A stretch of DNA of 64,000 nt from Ruegeria marina (GCF_900101475.1 NZ_FMZV01000005.1:248001-312000), one strand, 5' to 3'. Shown: positions 19,798-29,571, counted from the stretch's first letter. Made by a program: numbers and translations. Notes: a model not told the origin generated them from the letters alone.

Positions 19798-20718
19798 TTG
19801 CAACATACGCTGAAAACCTCGGTGACCTTCGTCGGAAACGGACTTCACAGCGGTGCACCCGCAAGGATGACCGTCAGACCCGCCGCGGCAGGTCATGGCA
19901 TCTGGTTCAAACGGACAGACATCGAAATCGGCGATTCCATGATCCCGGCAATTTATGACCTGGTGGAACGCACCCCGTTGTGCACCCGTCTCGTCAACGA
20001 GGCCGGGGTCTCGGTGTCGACCGTCGAGCACATCATGGCCGCGCTGGCGGGATGCGGCGTGCACAATGCCCTGATCGAGATCGACGGTCCCGAAGTGCCT
20101 ATCATGGACGGCTCGTCGGTGGACTTCGTGCGCGGGATCATGACGCGTGGCGTCCGCCAGCAGGCGGCGCCGGTGCTGGCCTATCAGGTGCTCAAGACGA
20201 TCACGGTCGAAAAGGACGGAGCCAGCGCCACCCTGATGCCGGCGGATGGGCTGGAGATCGAATTCACCATCGACTTTGCAGATGCCGCGATCGGTCGTCA
20301 GACCCGCCGGATGGACATGCGCAACGGCAGTTTTGTGCGAGAACTGAGTGACAGCCGCACGTTCTGCCGCAGGGCGGATGTGGAGGCGATGCGCGCAAAC
20401 GGGCTGGCGCTGGGGGGTACGCTGGAAAACGCCGTGGTGGTTGATGGCGCGGATGTGCTGACGCCGGGCGGGTTGCGCCATGCCGACGAGGCGGTGCGCC
20501 ACAAGATGCTGGATGCGCTGGGAGATCTCTACATGGCGGGCGGGCCGATTCTGGGCCGGTATGTCGGCGAGAAGGCCGGACATTCGCTGACCAATACGCT
20601 GTTGCGGACCCTGTTCGAAACCCCCGGCGCGGTGCGCCCGATCCTGTGTTCGCCGGAACAGGCGGCGCTGTTGCCGGGCCAGGGCCTGATCTGGTCGGAA
20701 ATCCCTCAGGTTGCCTGA
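19798..20718 (+). CDS. lpxC: LpxC, UDP-3-O-acyl-N-acetylglucosamine deacetylase
   Basis: 306-residue zinc amidase for the committed step of lipid A synthesis. Its opening, QHTLKTSVTFVGNGLHSG, is diagnostic. The zinc-site histidines are in VEHIMAALAG (about residue 77) and in the later HKMLDALGDLYMAGGPI helix, with the catalytic KAGHSLTN downstream. The reading frame begins with TTG at 19798 and the first in-frame ATG comes too late, so TTG is the start. It lies in its own unit, between the ftsZ terminator and a hairpin at 20759. Confidence 0.96.
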   Translation: MQHTLKTSVTFVGNGLHSGAPARMTVRPAAAGHGIWFKRTDIEIGDSMIPAIYDLVERTPLCTRLVNEAGVSVSTVEHIMAALAGCGVHNALIEIDGPEVPIMDGSSVDFVRGIMTRGVRQQAAPVLAYQVLKTITVEKDGASATLMPADGLEIEFTIDFADAAIGRQTRRMDMRNGSFVRELSDSRTFCRRADVEAMRANGLALGGTLENAVVVDGADVLTPGGLRHADEAVRHKMLDALGDLYMAGGPILGRYVGEKAGHSLTNTLLRTLFETPGAVRPILCSPEQAALLPGQGLIWSEIPQVA

Positions 20719-20758
20719 TTTGCGTCGGAAAGTCCGCTTGCGCATCGAACAGGTTCAA

Positions 20759-20782
20759 TCGCCCGGCTGTGAAGCCGGGCGA
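20759..20782. terminator. Hairpin between lpxC and bamD, possible terminator
   Basis: TCGCCCGGCT (20759-20768) and AGCCGGGCGA (20773-20782) form a perfect 10-bp stem with a GTGA loop, 41 bases past the lpxC stop. It is followed by a modest T-rich stretch (GCGTTTAGGGCGTTTTG) rather than a clean U-tract, so termination efficiency is uncertain. Confidence 0.5.
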
Positions 20783-20876
20783 TGCGTTTAGGGCGTTTTG
20801 CAGCGGAAATTAATGTGCTAGACCGAGGCGCAACAGGGGGACACACTCCGCTCGCAGGACGACAAGGACAAGCGGC

Positions 20877-21731
20877 ATGAATGGCAGCAGGGCAGGGGCC
20901 AGGGTTATCGGCGCATTACTTCTGGCGACGGTTCTGACGGCATGTAGCGGGGGCGCGTTCCGCACGGCGGCCGACCGGACGCAGAATCTCGAAGCCTATA
21001 CGCCCGAGCAGATCTTCGAGCGCGGCGAATACGAGCTGGCGCAGAAGCGCACGGACGATGCGGCTTTCTATTTCTCCGAGGTCGAACGGCTCTATCCCTA
21101 TTCCAATTGGGCCAAGCGGGCGCTGATCATGCAGGCGTTCACGTTCCATGCGGGCAAGGACTATCCCGAAAGCCGCGCGGCGGCGCAGCGCTATATCGAT
21201 TTCTACCCGGCGGATGAAGACGCCGCCTATGCGCAGTATCTGCTGGCGCTCAGCTATTACGACCAGATCGACGAGGTTGGCCGCGACCAGGGCCTGACGT
21301 TCCAGGCGTTGCAGGCGCTGAGGACGGTGATCGAGGTTTATCCGGACAGCGAATATGCCACTTCGGCCATCCTGAAGTTCGACCTGGCGTTCGACCATCT
21401 GGCCAGCAAGGAAATGGAAATCGGCCGCTATTACCTGCGCCGCCAGCACTATACCGCGGCGATCAACCGCTTCCGTGTGGTGGTCGAGGATTTCCAGACC
21501 ACGACTCATACCGCCGAGGCGCTGCACCGTCTGGTCGAAGCCTATCTGTCTCTGGGACTGGTGGACGAGGCGCAGACCGCGGGCGCGATCCTGGGCTACA
21601 ACTACCAGTCCTCGGAATGGTACGAGGCCAGCTACAGGCTGTTGACAGCGCGCGGGCTCAAGATGCGCGATCCGGGCAATAACTGGCTGAGCCAGATCTA
21701 CCGCCAGTCGATCAAGGGCCAGTGGTTGTAA
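20877..21731 (+). CDS. bamD: BamD, outer-membrane assembly lipoprotein
   Basis: 284-residue lipoprotein of the BAM complex that folds and inserts outer-membrane proteins. The signal peptide ends in the lipobox LTAC with Cys23 as the lipidation site. Five TPR-like helical repeats follow, beginning YTPEQIFERGEYELAQ and FYFSEVERLYPYSNWAKRA, as in BamD/ComL. The recN start lies 39 bases downstream. Confidence 0.95.
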   Translation: MNGSRAGARVIGALLLATVLTACSGGAFRTAADRTQNLEAYTPEQIFERGEYELAQKRTDDAAFYFSEVERLYPYSNWAKRALIMQAFTFHAGKDYPESRAAAQRYIDFYPADEDAAYAQYLLALSYYDQIDEVGRDQGLTFQALQALRTVIEVYPDSEYATSAILKFDLAFDHLASKEMEIGRYYLRRQHYTAAINRFRVVVEDFQTTTHTAEALHRLVEAYLSLGLVDEAQTAGAILGYNYQSSEWYEASYRLLTARGLKMRDPGNNWLSQIYRQSIKGQWL

Positions 21732-21770
21732 GGGGGCGGCGGGCCTCTGGCCCGCCCTGCGGTGCTGCCG

Positions 21771-23420
21771 ATGCTTCGGGCGCTTGAGATAAGGGACATG
21801 CTCATCATCGACCGGCTGGAGCTTGAGCTCCAACCGGGTCTGAACGTGCTGACTGGCGAGACCGGGGCGGGCAAGTCGATCCTGCTGGACAGCCTGGGGT
21901 TCGTGCTGGGATGGCGCGGGCGGGCGGAACTGGTGCGGCAGGGCGCGGCGCAGGGCGAGGTGACGGCGGAATTCCAGCTGTCCGATGGACACCCGGCGCA
22001 TGGGATCCTGGCCGAGGCGGGGCTGCCGGGCGGCGCACAGCTGATCCTGCGGCGGGTAAACACGGCGGATGGCCGCAAGACCGCCTGGGTCAACGACAGG
22101 CGCTGTTCCGGAGAGGTGCTGCGGGCGCTTTCCGAGACGCTGGTGGAACTGCATGGCCAGCACGACGACCGTGGCCTGCTGAATCCGCGCGGCCACCGCG
22201 CGATGCTGGATGCCTATGCCGGGCACGAGGCGTTGCTAGTTCAGGTGCGTGACAGCTGGAGCGCCAGAAGCCGCGCCCGCCGCAAGGTGGAACAGACCGA
22301 AGCGGCGCTGGCGGCGGTTCGGGCGGAAGAGGATTTCCTGCGCCATGCGGTGGCCGAACTGGACAAGCTCGATCCGCAGCCGGGCGAAGAGGCGGCGCTG
22401 GATGCGCAACGCCGGATGATGCAGGGGGCCGAACGGATCCGCGACGACTTGGCCCGCGCGTTCCAGTTGCTTGGCAATGAGGGGGCCGAAGGCGCGATGG
22501 GAGATGCCTTGCGCTGGCTGGAAGGCGTGAGCGACAAGGCCGGGGGCCGGCTGGAGGCGCCGATCGCCGCGCTGGGGCGGGCGATGATCGAACTGGGCGA
22601 GGCGTTCTCGGGTGTCGAGGATTGCCTTGAGGCGCTTGATTTCAACCCGATGGAACTGGAACAGGTCGAAGAACGCCTCTTCGCCATCCGCGCGCTGGCG
22701 CGCAAATACGATGTCTTGCCGGATGATCTGGCGGGGCATGCCGATACGCTCAGGGCCAGGTTGACGGCGCTGGACGCGGGGGATGCGGATCTGGCGGGCT
22801 TGTCGAAGGAACTCGCGGCGGCCGAGGCTGCCTATGACGCGGCAGCCGGCGCGCTTTCGCAGGCGCGGCTTGGGGCGGGCGCGGCGCTCGATGCGGCGGT
22901 GATGGCGGAACTGACGCCGCTGAAGATGGAGCGCGCGGTGTTCCAGACCCGTCTGGAACCGTCGGAACCGGGGCCAGAGGGGCGGGATGCGGTGACCTTT
23001 GAGGTGGCGACCAACCCCGGCGCGCCCTCGGGGCCGCTCAACCGCATTGCTTCGGGTGGGGAACTGAGCCGGTTCCTGCTGGCGCTCAAGGTCTGCCTGC
23101 ATGGCGATGACCGGGGCGTGACCATGATCTTTGACGAGATCGACCGGGGCGTCGGCGGCGCCACGGCGGATGCGGTCGGGCGACGGCTGGCGGCGCTCGC
23201 CGAGGGCGGGCAGGTGCTGGTGGTGACGCATTCGCCCCAGGTGGCGGCGCGGGGCGGACATCACTGGCGAGTGCAAAAGGACGTGGCCGATGGCGCGACC
23301 CTGTCGACGGTGGTTCCGCTGGGTGCAGAGGACCGTGTCGACGAGATCGCCCGCATGGTCGCCGGAGACACGATCACCGATGCGGCGCGGGCGGCGGCAA
23401 GGGCATTGCTGGCCTCCTGA
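21771..23420 (+). CDS. recN: RecN, DNA double-strand-break repair ATPase
   Basis: 549-residue SMC-like protein. Walker A is GETGAGKS at about residue 29, the long central coiled coil spans roughly 150-380, the ABC signature is SGGELSRFLLALK and Walker B is FDEIDRGVGG. RecN holds broken ends together during recombinational repair. I chose the ATG at 21771 (MLRALEIRDMLIIDRLEL), which matches family starts; a GTG at 21762 would add three residues. Confidence 0.95.
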   Translation: MLRALEIRDMLIIDRLELELQPGLNVLTGETGAGKSILLDSLGFVLGWRGRAELVRQGAAQGEVTAEFQLSDGHPAHGILAEAGLPGGAQLILRRVNTADGRKTAWVNDRRCSGEVLRALSETLVELHGQHDDRGLLNPRGHRAMLDAYAGHEALLVQVRDSWSARSRARRKVEQTEAALAAVRAEEDFLRHAVAELDKLDPQPGEEAALDAQRRMMQGAERIRDDLARAFQLLGNEGAEGAMGDALRWLEGVSDKAGGRLEAPIAALGRAMIELGEAFSGVEDCLEALDFNPMELEQVEERLFAIRALARKYDVLPDDLAGHADTLRARLTALDAGDADLAGLSKELAAAEAAYDAAAGALSQARLGAGAALDAAVMAELTPLKMERAVFQTRLEPSEPGPEGRDAVTFEVATNPGAPSGPLNRIASGGELSRFLLALKVCLHGDDRGVTMIFDEIDRGVGGATADAVGRRLAALAEGGQVLVVTHSPQVAARGGHHWRVQKDVADGATLSTVVPLGAEDRVDEIARMVAGDTITDAARAAARALLAS

Positions 23421-23525
23421 TCCTTACGCAACACTTGCCGACAAGCAGGTGAGACCTTGGGGAAACCCGCTTTTCTGGCGCTGCGGCCTGCCCTACTAAG
23501 GAAGAAAGACTTCGCCGAGCGCAGA

Positions 23526-25211
23526 ATGACCCAGACGATCCTTACTGTTGTGAAGCAGCAGATGCTGCAGGCGAAGGCAGAAATCGCAGATGCCTGGCGT
23601 GTTTTGCGTCACCGCGGACCCAGCCAGGTGCAATTCTGGTTCATCGCGCTTGTCATAGGTATCGCGGCGGGTCTTGCGGCTGTTGGATTTCGAAAGGGAA
23701 TCAACTGGTTGCAGGCCGCTCTTTACGGAACAGAGGATGTGCATTTCCTCCACAGCTTCGCAGAGCATTTGCCGTGGTACTGGATCCTGCTCATTCCTGC
23801 TGTCGGCGGTTTGGTGGTTGGTGTGGTGCTGCACCGGACGACCCCTGACGGCCGGTGCAGGTCCGTTGCCGATGTCATCGAGGGGGCGGCGCTGACCGAT
23901 GGCCGGGTGGAAATCCGTGCGGGCATCGGTTCTATGATCGCATCGTTGATCACGCTCAGTTCCGGCGGGTCGTCGGGGCGCGAGGGGCCGGTGGTTCACA
24001 TGGCCGGCGTGATCTCGACCTGGGTCTGCCAGAAGATCAACGCCGACGGAATTACCGGGCGCGACTTGCTCGGCTGTGCCGTGGCCGCCGCGGTCTCGGC
24101 CAGTTTCAATGCGCCGATCGCGGGTGCCCTCTTCGCGCTGGAAGTCGTCCTGCGGCATTTCGCGGTGCATGCTTTCGCCCCCATCACCATCGCCGCCGTG
24201 GCCGGAACCGTGGTCAATCGCCTGGAGCGCGGCGACGTGACCGAATTCGTTCTGGAAACTCCCGGTTCGCTGCAATTCTATGTGGAATTGCCTGCTTTCC
24301 TGTTGTTGGGGCTGATCTGCGGGTTTGTGTCACTGCTCCTGATGCGGGCAATATTCTTCGCGGATACGTTCGGCACCCATGTGCAGAACCGGATCGGCCT
24401 GCCGCGTTGGCTGCGTCCGGCGGTCGCCGGAGCCCTGCTGGGACTGGTCGCGATCTGGTTCCCGCATATCATCGGCGTGGGATACGAAACCACGATCCGG
24501 GCGCTCAGCGGTGATCTTGCGCTGGGAACCGCGGTTCTCTTTGCCGTGGTCAAGACTGCCGCGCTGGCGATCACCATGGGAGGCAGGATGGGGGGCGGGG
24601 TCTTTTCGCCGTCCCTGATGGTGGGTGCGCTGACCGGGCTGGCCTTTGGACTGATTGCCACCAGCCTGTTGCCGGAAGTCTCCGGCACCCATGCGCTTTA
24701 TGCCTATGCCGGGATGGGAGCGGTCGCCGCGGCCGTACTGGGGGCACCGATCTCGACTACGCTGATCGTGTTCGAACTGACCGGGGACTGGCAGATCGGA
24801 CTGGCGGTGATGGTGTCGGTCAGCATGTCCACGGCGCTGGCCTCGCGACTGGTGGACCGTTCTTTCTTCCTGACGCAATTGGAGCGGCGGAATGTCCATC
24901 TTGCTGCCGGCCCGCAGGCTTATCTGCTGGCAATGCTGCGGGCGGGTTCGGTCATGCGCCCGCTGGGCGATCCGCGCTGCATCGGATCTGCCGAGTGCGA
25001 GGCGCTTGTCGCTCAGGGGATCTCGGTTCCGGCAAGTGCCACGCTGGAGGCCGCGATGCCCTTGTTCGACCGGGATGAACACGTCTGTATCCCGGTGGTT
25101 GTCCGAGAAGAGAGCGGGAGCGAAACCGCAGTGGGTGCGCTTTATCACATTGACGCGCTCAAGGCGTATAACCGGGCGCTTGCTGCGACGGCAGCCGAAG
25201 AACATTCGTGA
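23526..25211 (+). CDS. ClC-family chloride channel or H+/Cl- antiporter
   Basis: 561-residue integral membrane protein with the ClC selectivity motifs SSGGSSGREGPVVHMAG (gating-type glutamate in GREGP) and GGRMGGGVFSPSLMVG (GxFxP). The C-terminal segment after about residue 455 contains one weak CBS-like half (SATLEAAMPLFDRDEHVCIPVV and AVGALYHIDAL), not an obvious tandem CBS pair. The gating glutamate suggests a voltage- or proton-coupled exchanger. The start at 23526 is supported by context; the frame is open from TTG 23457. Confidence 0.9.
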   Translation: MTQTILTVVKQQMLQAKAEIADAWRVLRHRGPSQVQFWFIALVIGIAAGLAAVGFRKGINWLQAALYGTEDVHFLHSFAEHLPWYWILLIPAVGGLVVGVVLHRTTPDGRCRSVADVIEGAALTDGRVEIRAGIGSMIASLITLSSGGSSGREGPVVHMAGVISTWVCQKINADGITGRDLLGCAVAAAVSASFNAPIAGALFALEVVLRHFAVHAFAPITIAAVAGTVVNRLERGDVTEFVLETPGSLQFYVELPAFLLLGLICGFVSLLLMRAIFFADTFGTHVQNRIGLPRWLRPAVAGALLGLVAIWFPHIIGVGYETTIRALSGDLALGTAVLFAVVKTAALAITMGGRMGGGVFSPSLMVGALTGLAFGLIATSLLPEVSGTHALYAYAGMGAVAAAVLGAPISTTLIVFELTGDWQIGLAVMVSVSMSTALASRLVDRSFFLTQLERRNVHLAAGPQAYLLAMLRAGSVMRPLGDPRCIGSAECEALVAQGISVPASATLEAAMPLFDRDEHVCIPVVVREESGSETAVGALYHIDALKAYNRALAATAAEEHS

Positions 25212-25449
25212 CCGGCGCGGCAACCAGCCGGTGCTCGGGACAAGGTGTTGAATGGGCGGAGTTTCACACGCACCGGCCTTTGCAGTGAATGTTGCAAAAG
25301 CGTGGGTCCACGAGTAATTCATGTTATAGTCGGGGCCGAGAGACAAAGCTTCGCGTTGTATTGAATGTCGCTGTTTGCCGGCTGGTTCCTTTGGTGGAAC
25401 GCGCAGCCGTTCATGAATAAAGACATCACTTTCGACATATGAGTAAGAT

Positions 25450-26061
25450 ATGAAAGTACTGTTGGCCGACGATCATGACCTTGTGCGAGATGCGCTGTCC
25501 GCGTTCATCGAAACCGAGGTCGACATGCAAGTCACCGCGGTGCCCGACCTGCTTGCCGCCTGCGACGCGGCGCGCCAGACACTCTATGACATCATACTGC
25601 TCGACTATTCCATGCCGGGAATGAACGGGTTGGAAGGATTGGCGCAAGCGATACAAGCCGGCGATGGTCAGCCTGTGGCTATCATGTCCGGAACCGCACC
25701 GCGAACCGTCGCCCAGGAAGCCTTGAACGCAGGGGCGGCCGGATTCTTGCCAAAGACGATTGGCGCCAGATCGCTGATCAATGCCATCAGGTTCATGGTG
25801 GCGGGGGAAACCTTTGTGCCCGCGGATTTCATGACCACCGAGGATGTCGCGGAGGACCATCCGATCGCGAAACTTCTCAGCCGCCGCGAGGTGGAGGTGC
25901 TGAAAGGGTTGTGTCGCGGCCAGTCGAACAAGGAAATCGCGAGAGACCTGGAACTACAGGAGGTCACGATCAAGTTGCACGTCAAGACGCTGTGCCGGAA
26001 GTTGTCGGCCAGGAACCGCACCCAAGCCGCCATGATCGGAAAGGAAGCCGGTCTTTTCTAG
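25450..26061 (+). CDS. LuxR-family response regulator
   Basis: 203 residues with a receiver domain (acidic pair D7/D8, phosphoacceptor D52 in ILLDYSMPG, K102 in GFLPK) and a C-terminal LuxR/NarL helix-turn-helix (LSRREVEVLKGLCRGQSNKEIA and a recognition helix EVTIKLHVKTLCRKL). It is the output partner expected for a histidine kinase, and a hybrid kinase lies 0.8 kb downstream with a small exported protein between. The 238-base upstream gap contains TATAGT at 25325-25330 but no clear matching -35. Confidence 0.93.
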   Translation: MKVLLADDHDLVRDALSAFIETEVDMQVTAVPDLLAACDAARQTLYDIILLDYSMPGMNGLEGLAQAIQAGDGQPVAIMSGTAPRTVAQEALNAGAAGFLPKTIGARSLINAIRFMVAGETFVPADFMTTEDVAEDHPIAKLLSRREVEVLKGLCRGQSNKEIARDLELQEVTIKLHVKTLCRKLSARNRTQAAMIGKEAGLF

Positions 26062-26251
26062 AACGTGTCGCATCCCGAGCGCCTCTGGCCACTGTTGGGA
26101 TTAGGATTGCACAGGCTGGCCCGACAACAGATCACTCAGGGGCGAAGCCTTTAATTTGCGCTATACTTTCGGATAATGTTCTATTCTTTTACCGCGCTGT
26201 AAGGAGAAGACGCCTGGTTCATACTTTGGCCACGAACAAGGAGCAGAGGCA

Positions 26252-26773
26252 ATGTTGACACGGCAGGGGTTTCTAACCGCGATCGCATTGGCCGTGTTCC
26301 CCTTGTTGCCCTCATCCGGGATTTGCGCCGAACCTCTTGCCGTGCCGACAGAAGAAATCGTGCTTGAGGTTTCTGGCAATATCGGAAACGCAAACGCCGG
26401 TACGGTCGCGCAATTCGATCTTCAGATGCTGCGGGGGATGCGCCAGGTCAGCTACGAAACAACGACCCTGTGGACCGAGGGCGTCACGCGGTTCACGGGT
26501 GTGCCGCTGAAGGAGATCCTGCGGCTTCTGAATGTGACCGATGGCGTGCTGCGGGCCCGGGCCATCAACGAGTATGCGGTCGATATACCGGTTGAAACAA
26601 TCGAACCCAATGTTCCCCTGCTGGCTTTCGAGATGAATGGACAGACCATGTCACGGCGGGACAAGGGACCGCTGTGGATCGTTTATCCTTATGACTCCGA
26701 TGAGGCATACAGATCGGAGACGGTCTATACTCGCAGTATCTGGCAATTGGACAGGATAGAAGTGACGGATTAG
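26252..26773 (+). CDS. Exported sulfite-oxidase-fold protein lacking the molybdenum cysteine
   Basis: 173 residues with a signal peptide (cleavage probably after SSGICA, about residue 26). The mature domain resembles the molybdopterin-binding oxidoreductase fold: LEVSGNIGNANAG, FTGVPLKEILRLLNV, and RDKGPLWIVYPYDSDE. The only cysteine lies in the signal peptide, so the cofactor-ligating cysteine of real sulfite oxidases is absent. It probably works as a periplasmic ligand-binding or sensory accessory for the hybrid kinase just downstream. AAGGAG lies upstream of the ATG. Confidence 0.8.
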   Translation: MLTRQGFLTAIALAVFPLLPSSGICAEPLAVPTEEIVLEVSGNIGNANAGTVAQFDLQMLRGMRQVSYETTTLWTEGVTRFTGVPLKEILRLLNVTDGVLRARAINEYAVDIPVETIEPNVPLLAFEMNGQTMSRRDKGPLWIVYPYDSDEAYRSETVYTRSIWQLDRIEVTD

Positions 26774-26833
26774 GCTGAGGCCTGATATGATCCGGCGTTG
26801 GAGAGCTGTCTGGCGAAGTCGGCAAGGTATGGT

Positions 26834-29419
26834 GTGAAGGGCGAAAGCAGTTTTTCCCGACCGCGTGAGCGTGGCAATCTGGTTCTGGGCGCAATCGTCG
26901 GATTGGGCCTGGCATTTTCCGTCGTGCTGGTGTCGCAACTTGCAAATCAGGCGTTGCGGGATGTGGAAAGCCTGAAGTCGGCGACTTCGGACAATGTTCA
27001 GTGGACGCTTTCCCAGGCCGAAGTCGAGTTGCTTGGCCTGCAAGTCGCGGTTGAGCAGGTCATGGCGCTGAACCCGGAACAGGTTTCCCCCCAGGATCTT
27101 GATGCCGTCAGAAAAGCCTTCGACATTTTTTTCAGCCGGTTAGCGACCTTGTCGAGCGGCCGGCTCTTTGCCGAGCTCAACAAGGATCCTGCTTTCTCGG
27201 ACACGATGCAACAGGCGCAACGGGTCATGCATGCCCATCTTGCGGTGATCGACGGGACCGACACCGATCTTGTCGCTGCCTTGCCCGCAATGCGGCACGC
27301 GTTTTCCATGATCCAGCCCGCCGTCCGCACCGCGTCCGTACAGGGGCTGGTGCAGTTCGCCGAACAGTCCGACTTGCGGCGCGAAGCCCTGGCGGGGACA
27401 TTGCGGCGCCTGCTGGTGCTGGTCGTGTTGTTGTTCTCGGCGCTGACCACCGTCAGCCTCTACTTGCTGATCGTCAATCGCCGGACTCTCAGGAGGAGAT
27501 TCCAGGTCGAGCAGATGAACCAGCGGATGGCAACGATCCTATCCACCTCGCAGGACGCGGTGGTCGTGGTCGACAGTGCCGGCAGGATCAGGGAGTTCAG
27601 CCCGGCAGCAGAGCGGATGTTCGGTTATTCCGCCCAGGATGTGATCGGGCGCGATTCCGCAGACATACTTGTCCCAAGGGGCATCCGCAGAAGCTATCTG
27701 CGCGAAATGAGGAACCTCAAGCAGGAGAGTGACGGTCAGGGCGCGCGCAAGGAACCGTTCCGGTTCAAGGCGATGCGCCGGAACGGTGAGGTGCTTCCGA
27801 TCGAATTGACGGTTCAGACGGCCCTTGACGGCCCCGAGTTGATCATCGTCGGCTTCATCCGCGACATGTCCCGCCAGATCGCCGACGAAAGAGAGTTGAT
27901 CGCGGCCCGCGACCACGCCCTGGAGGGCGAGCGGATCAAGGCCGAGTTTCTGACGGTCATGAGCCATGAAATCCGAACGCCATTGAACGGCATGCTCGGA
28001 AACCTTTCCTTGCTGGAGGAAACCGAGCTTTCGCCGGTGCAGACGCGCTACGTTCGCAGCATGGATATTTCGGGCCGATTGCTGATGAGTCATGTCGACG
28101 CCGTTCTTGATATTGCCAGCCTCGAAGCGGGCAAGGTCTCGGTGAACATCGAAAAGGTGTGCATCGACGAACTTTTGCAGGATATCGTCGACAGCCAGGG
28201 CGGCAGCGCCGCCGCGCGCGGGAATGCCATCGCATGGGGCTGGGTCGGCACGGCAGCGCCCTGGGTGGAAACCGATCCGAAGCACTTGCAGCAGATCCTG
28301 CTCAATCTGGTGGGAAACGCGATCAAGTTCACCGAAAATGGCCGGATAGACATCGAGGTGGAGCTTTCATTCGCGGGCCCGTCGGACAATGGCACCGGCA
28401 GCCTGCTGGAAGTAAGGGTGATAGATACCGGTATCGGTATTCCCGAAGACCAGCTTGATCTGGTTTTCGAGGATTTCCGGACGACCGACGCCTCGTTTCA
28501 TCGTGCCGCCGGCGGAACGGGGCTTGGCCTTGGGATCGCACGCCGGTTGACTCACAACCTGGGCGGCGAGATTGGCGTGGCCAGTGAACCGGGCGAAGGC
28601 AGTGCATTCTACATTCAGATCCCTGTCACAAGGGCATCCGGTCCACAAGCAAGGCCGCTGGAAACGCTGGTTCAGGGTCCCCTGTCGAAACAGGATGTCC
28701 TTGTGGTGGAAGACAACGAGATCAATCTGAAAGTCGTTGTGGAGATGCTGGAACGCGAAGGATACCGGGTAACCGCCGCCCGGGACGGGCATTCGGCTGT
28801 GGAAGAGGCATCGAAACGGTTTTTCGACCTGATCCTGATGGACATCAGCATGCCGGTCATGGATGGGTTGGAAGCCGCCCGCCGGATCCGCGAGGGCGAC
28901 GGCGCTTCGGCCCGGTCCCAGATTGTCGCGTTTACCGCCAATGTCCTGCCCGGCGATGCCAGACGTTACAAGGTGGCCGGAATGAACGGCGTTCTTGGAA
29001 AGCCGCTGACATTCCAGGCCCTTCGCGACCATCTGTCCGGTCTGCCGTCCGAAGTCGTGGCGGACCGGGAGCAGAAAGACCCGACGCCCGCCTCGCAGAT
29101 CGAGGATCGGCTTGCGGAATTGCGCACAGCCCTGGGGGACGTCGAAGTTTCGAAGCTGTTGCATCTCTTTGGTGGCGAATGCGCGGATTTGCTGCATGAT
29201 ATCTCGACCCCTCTTGCCGGCGCCGGCGCCCGTGGCGATATGGCGCGACGGTGTCATCAGGTGGCCGGCAGCGCGGCCGTCCTCGGATTGAACGGGTTGC
29301 AGGCGATACTGGCGCGCATGGAGGAGGCGGCGCAGATCTTGGAAAGCGAAGAGTTTTCGATCCTTGCCGCAGAGTTCGGGCGGCGCTGGGAAACCAGCCG
29401 AAAGAGCCTTGGTGTCTGA
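26834..29419 (+). CDS. Hybrid sensor histidine kinase (TM-sensor-TM-PAS-HisKA-HATPase-REC-Hpt)
   Basis: 861 residues from GTG at 26834 (GGCAAGG at 26821-26827 is a good ribosome-binding site; TTG at 26798 is an alternative). There are two transmembrane helices (about 16-38 and 195-216) around a helical periplasmic domain, a PAS domain (about 230-350), HisKA with H378 (VMSHEIRTPLNG), an ATPase domain (NLVGNAIKFTENG, DTGIGIPEDQ, GTGLGLGIARRL), a receiver with D670 (LILMDISMPVMDG) and an Hpt domain with H808 (RRCHQVAGSAA). This supports a His-Asp-His-Asp phosphorelay ending in the LuxR-type regulator upstream. Confidence 0.93.
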   Translation: MKGESSFSRPRERGNLVLGAIVGLGLAFSVVLVSQLANQALRDVESLKSATSDNVQWTLSQAEVELLGLQVAVEQVMALNPEQVSPQDLDAVRKAFDIFFSRLATLSSGRLFAELNKDPAFSDTMQQAQRVMHAHLAVIDGTDTDLVAALPAMRHAFSMIQPAVRTASVQGLVQFAEQSDLRREALAGTLRRLLVLVVLLFSALTTVSLYLLIVNRRTLRRRFQVEQMNQRMATILSTSQDAVVVVDSAGRIREFSPAAERMFGYSAQDVIGRDSADILVPRGIRRSYLREMRNLKQESDGQGARKEPFRFKAMRRNGEVLPIELTVQTALDGPELIIVGFIRDMSRQIADERELIAARDHALEGERIKAEFLTVMSHEIRTPLNGMLGNLSLLEETELSPVQTRYVRSMDISGRLLMSHVDAVLDIASLEAGKVSVNIEKVCIDELLQDIVDSQGGSAAARGNAIAWGWVGTAAPWVETDPKHLQQILLNLVGNAIKFTENGRIDIEVELSFAGPSDNGTGSLLEVRVIDTGIGIPEDQLDLVFEDFRTTDASFHRAAGGTGLGLGIARRLTHNLGGEIGVASEPGEGSAFYIQIPVTRASGPQARPLETLVQGPLSKQDVLVVEDNEINLKVVVEMLEREGYRVTAARDGHSAVEEASKRFFDLILMDISMPVMDGLEAARRIREGDGASARSQIVAFTANVLPGDARRYKVAGMNGVLGKPLTFQALRDHLSGLPSEVVADREQKDPTPASQIEDRLAELRTALGDVEVSKLLHLFGGECADLLHDISTPLAGAGARGDMARRCHQVAGSAAVLGLNGLQAILARMEEAAQILESEEFSILAAEFGRRWETSRKSLGV

Positions 29420-29555
29420 TTGCGGCTAAGCCTGAGACGCAAATGCAACTGGCGCCGTGGTCATGCCGGGCTTCGCGCCGGAACGGGTCGCGCTGACCCA
29501 TGGTCTGGCGGTATCGTTCCGAAAGGTACTTTGCCATGCATGCAGTAATTCAGTG

Positions 29556-29571
29556 CCGCCGCTTGCGGCGG
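29556..29571. repeat. GC hairpin upstream of otnK
   Basis: CCGCCGC (29556-29562) and GCGGCGG (29565-29571) form a 7-bp stem with a TT loop, between the kinase stop and otnK. No U-tract follows, so it is not a standard terminator; it could lie in the otnK leader. Confidence 0.35.

Noticed and set aside
25211-25232. ACCGGC/GCCGGT inverted repeat after the ClC gene as a terminator
   Set aside because: The stem is only 6 bp with a 10-base loop and no U-tract.
29556-29571. Hairpin upstream of otnK as a terminator for the kinase transcript
   Set aside because: No U-tract follows and the stem is short, so I listed it only as a low-confidence repeat.
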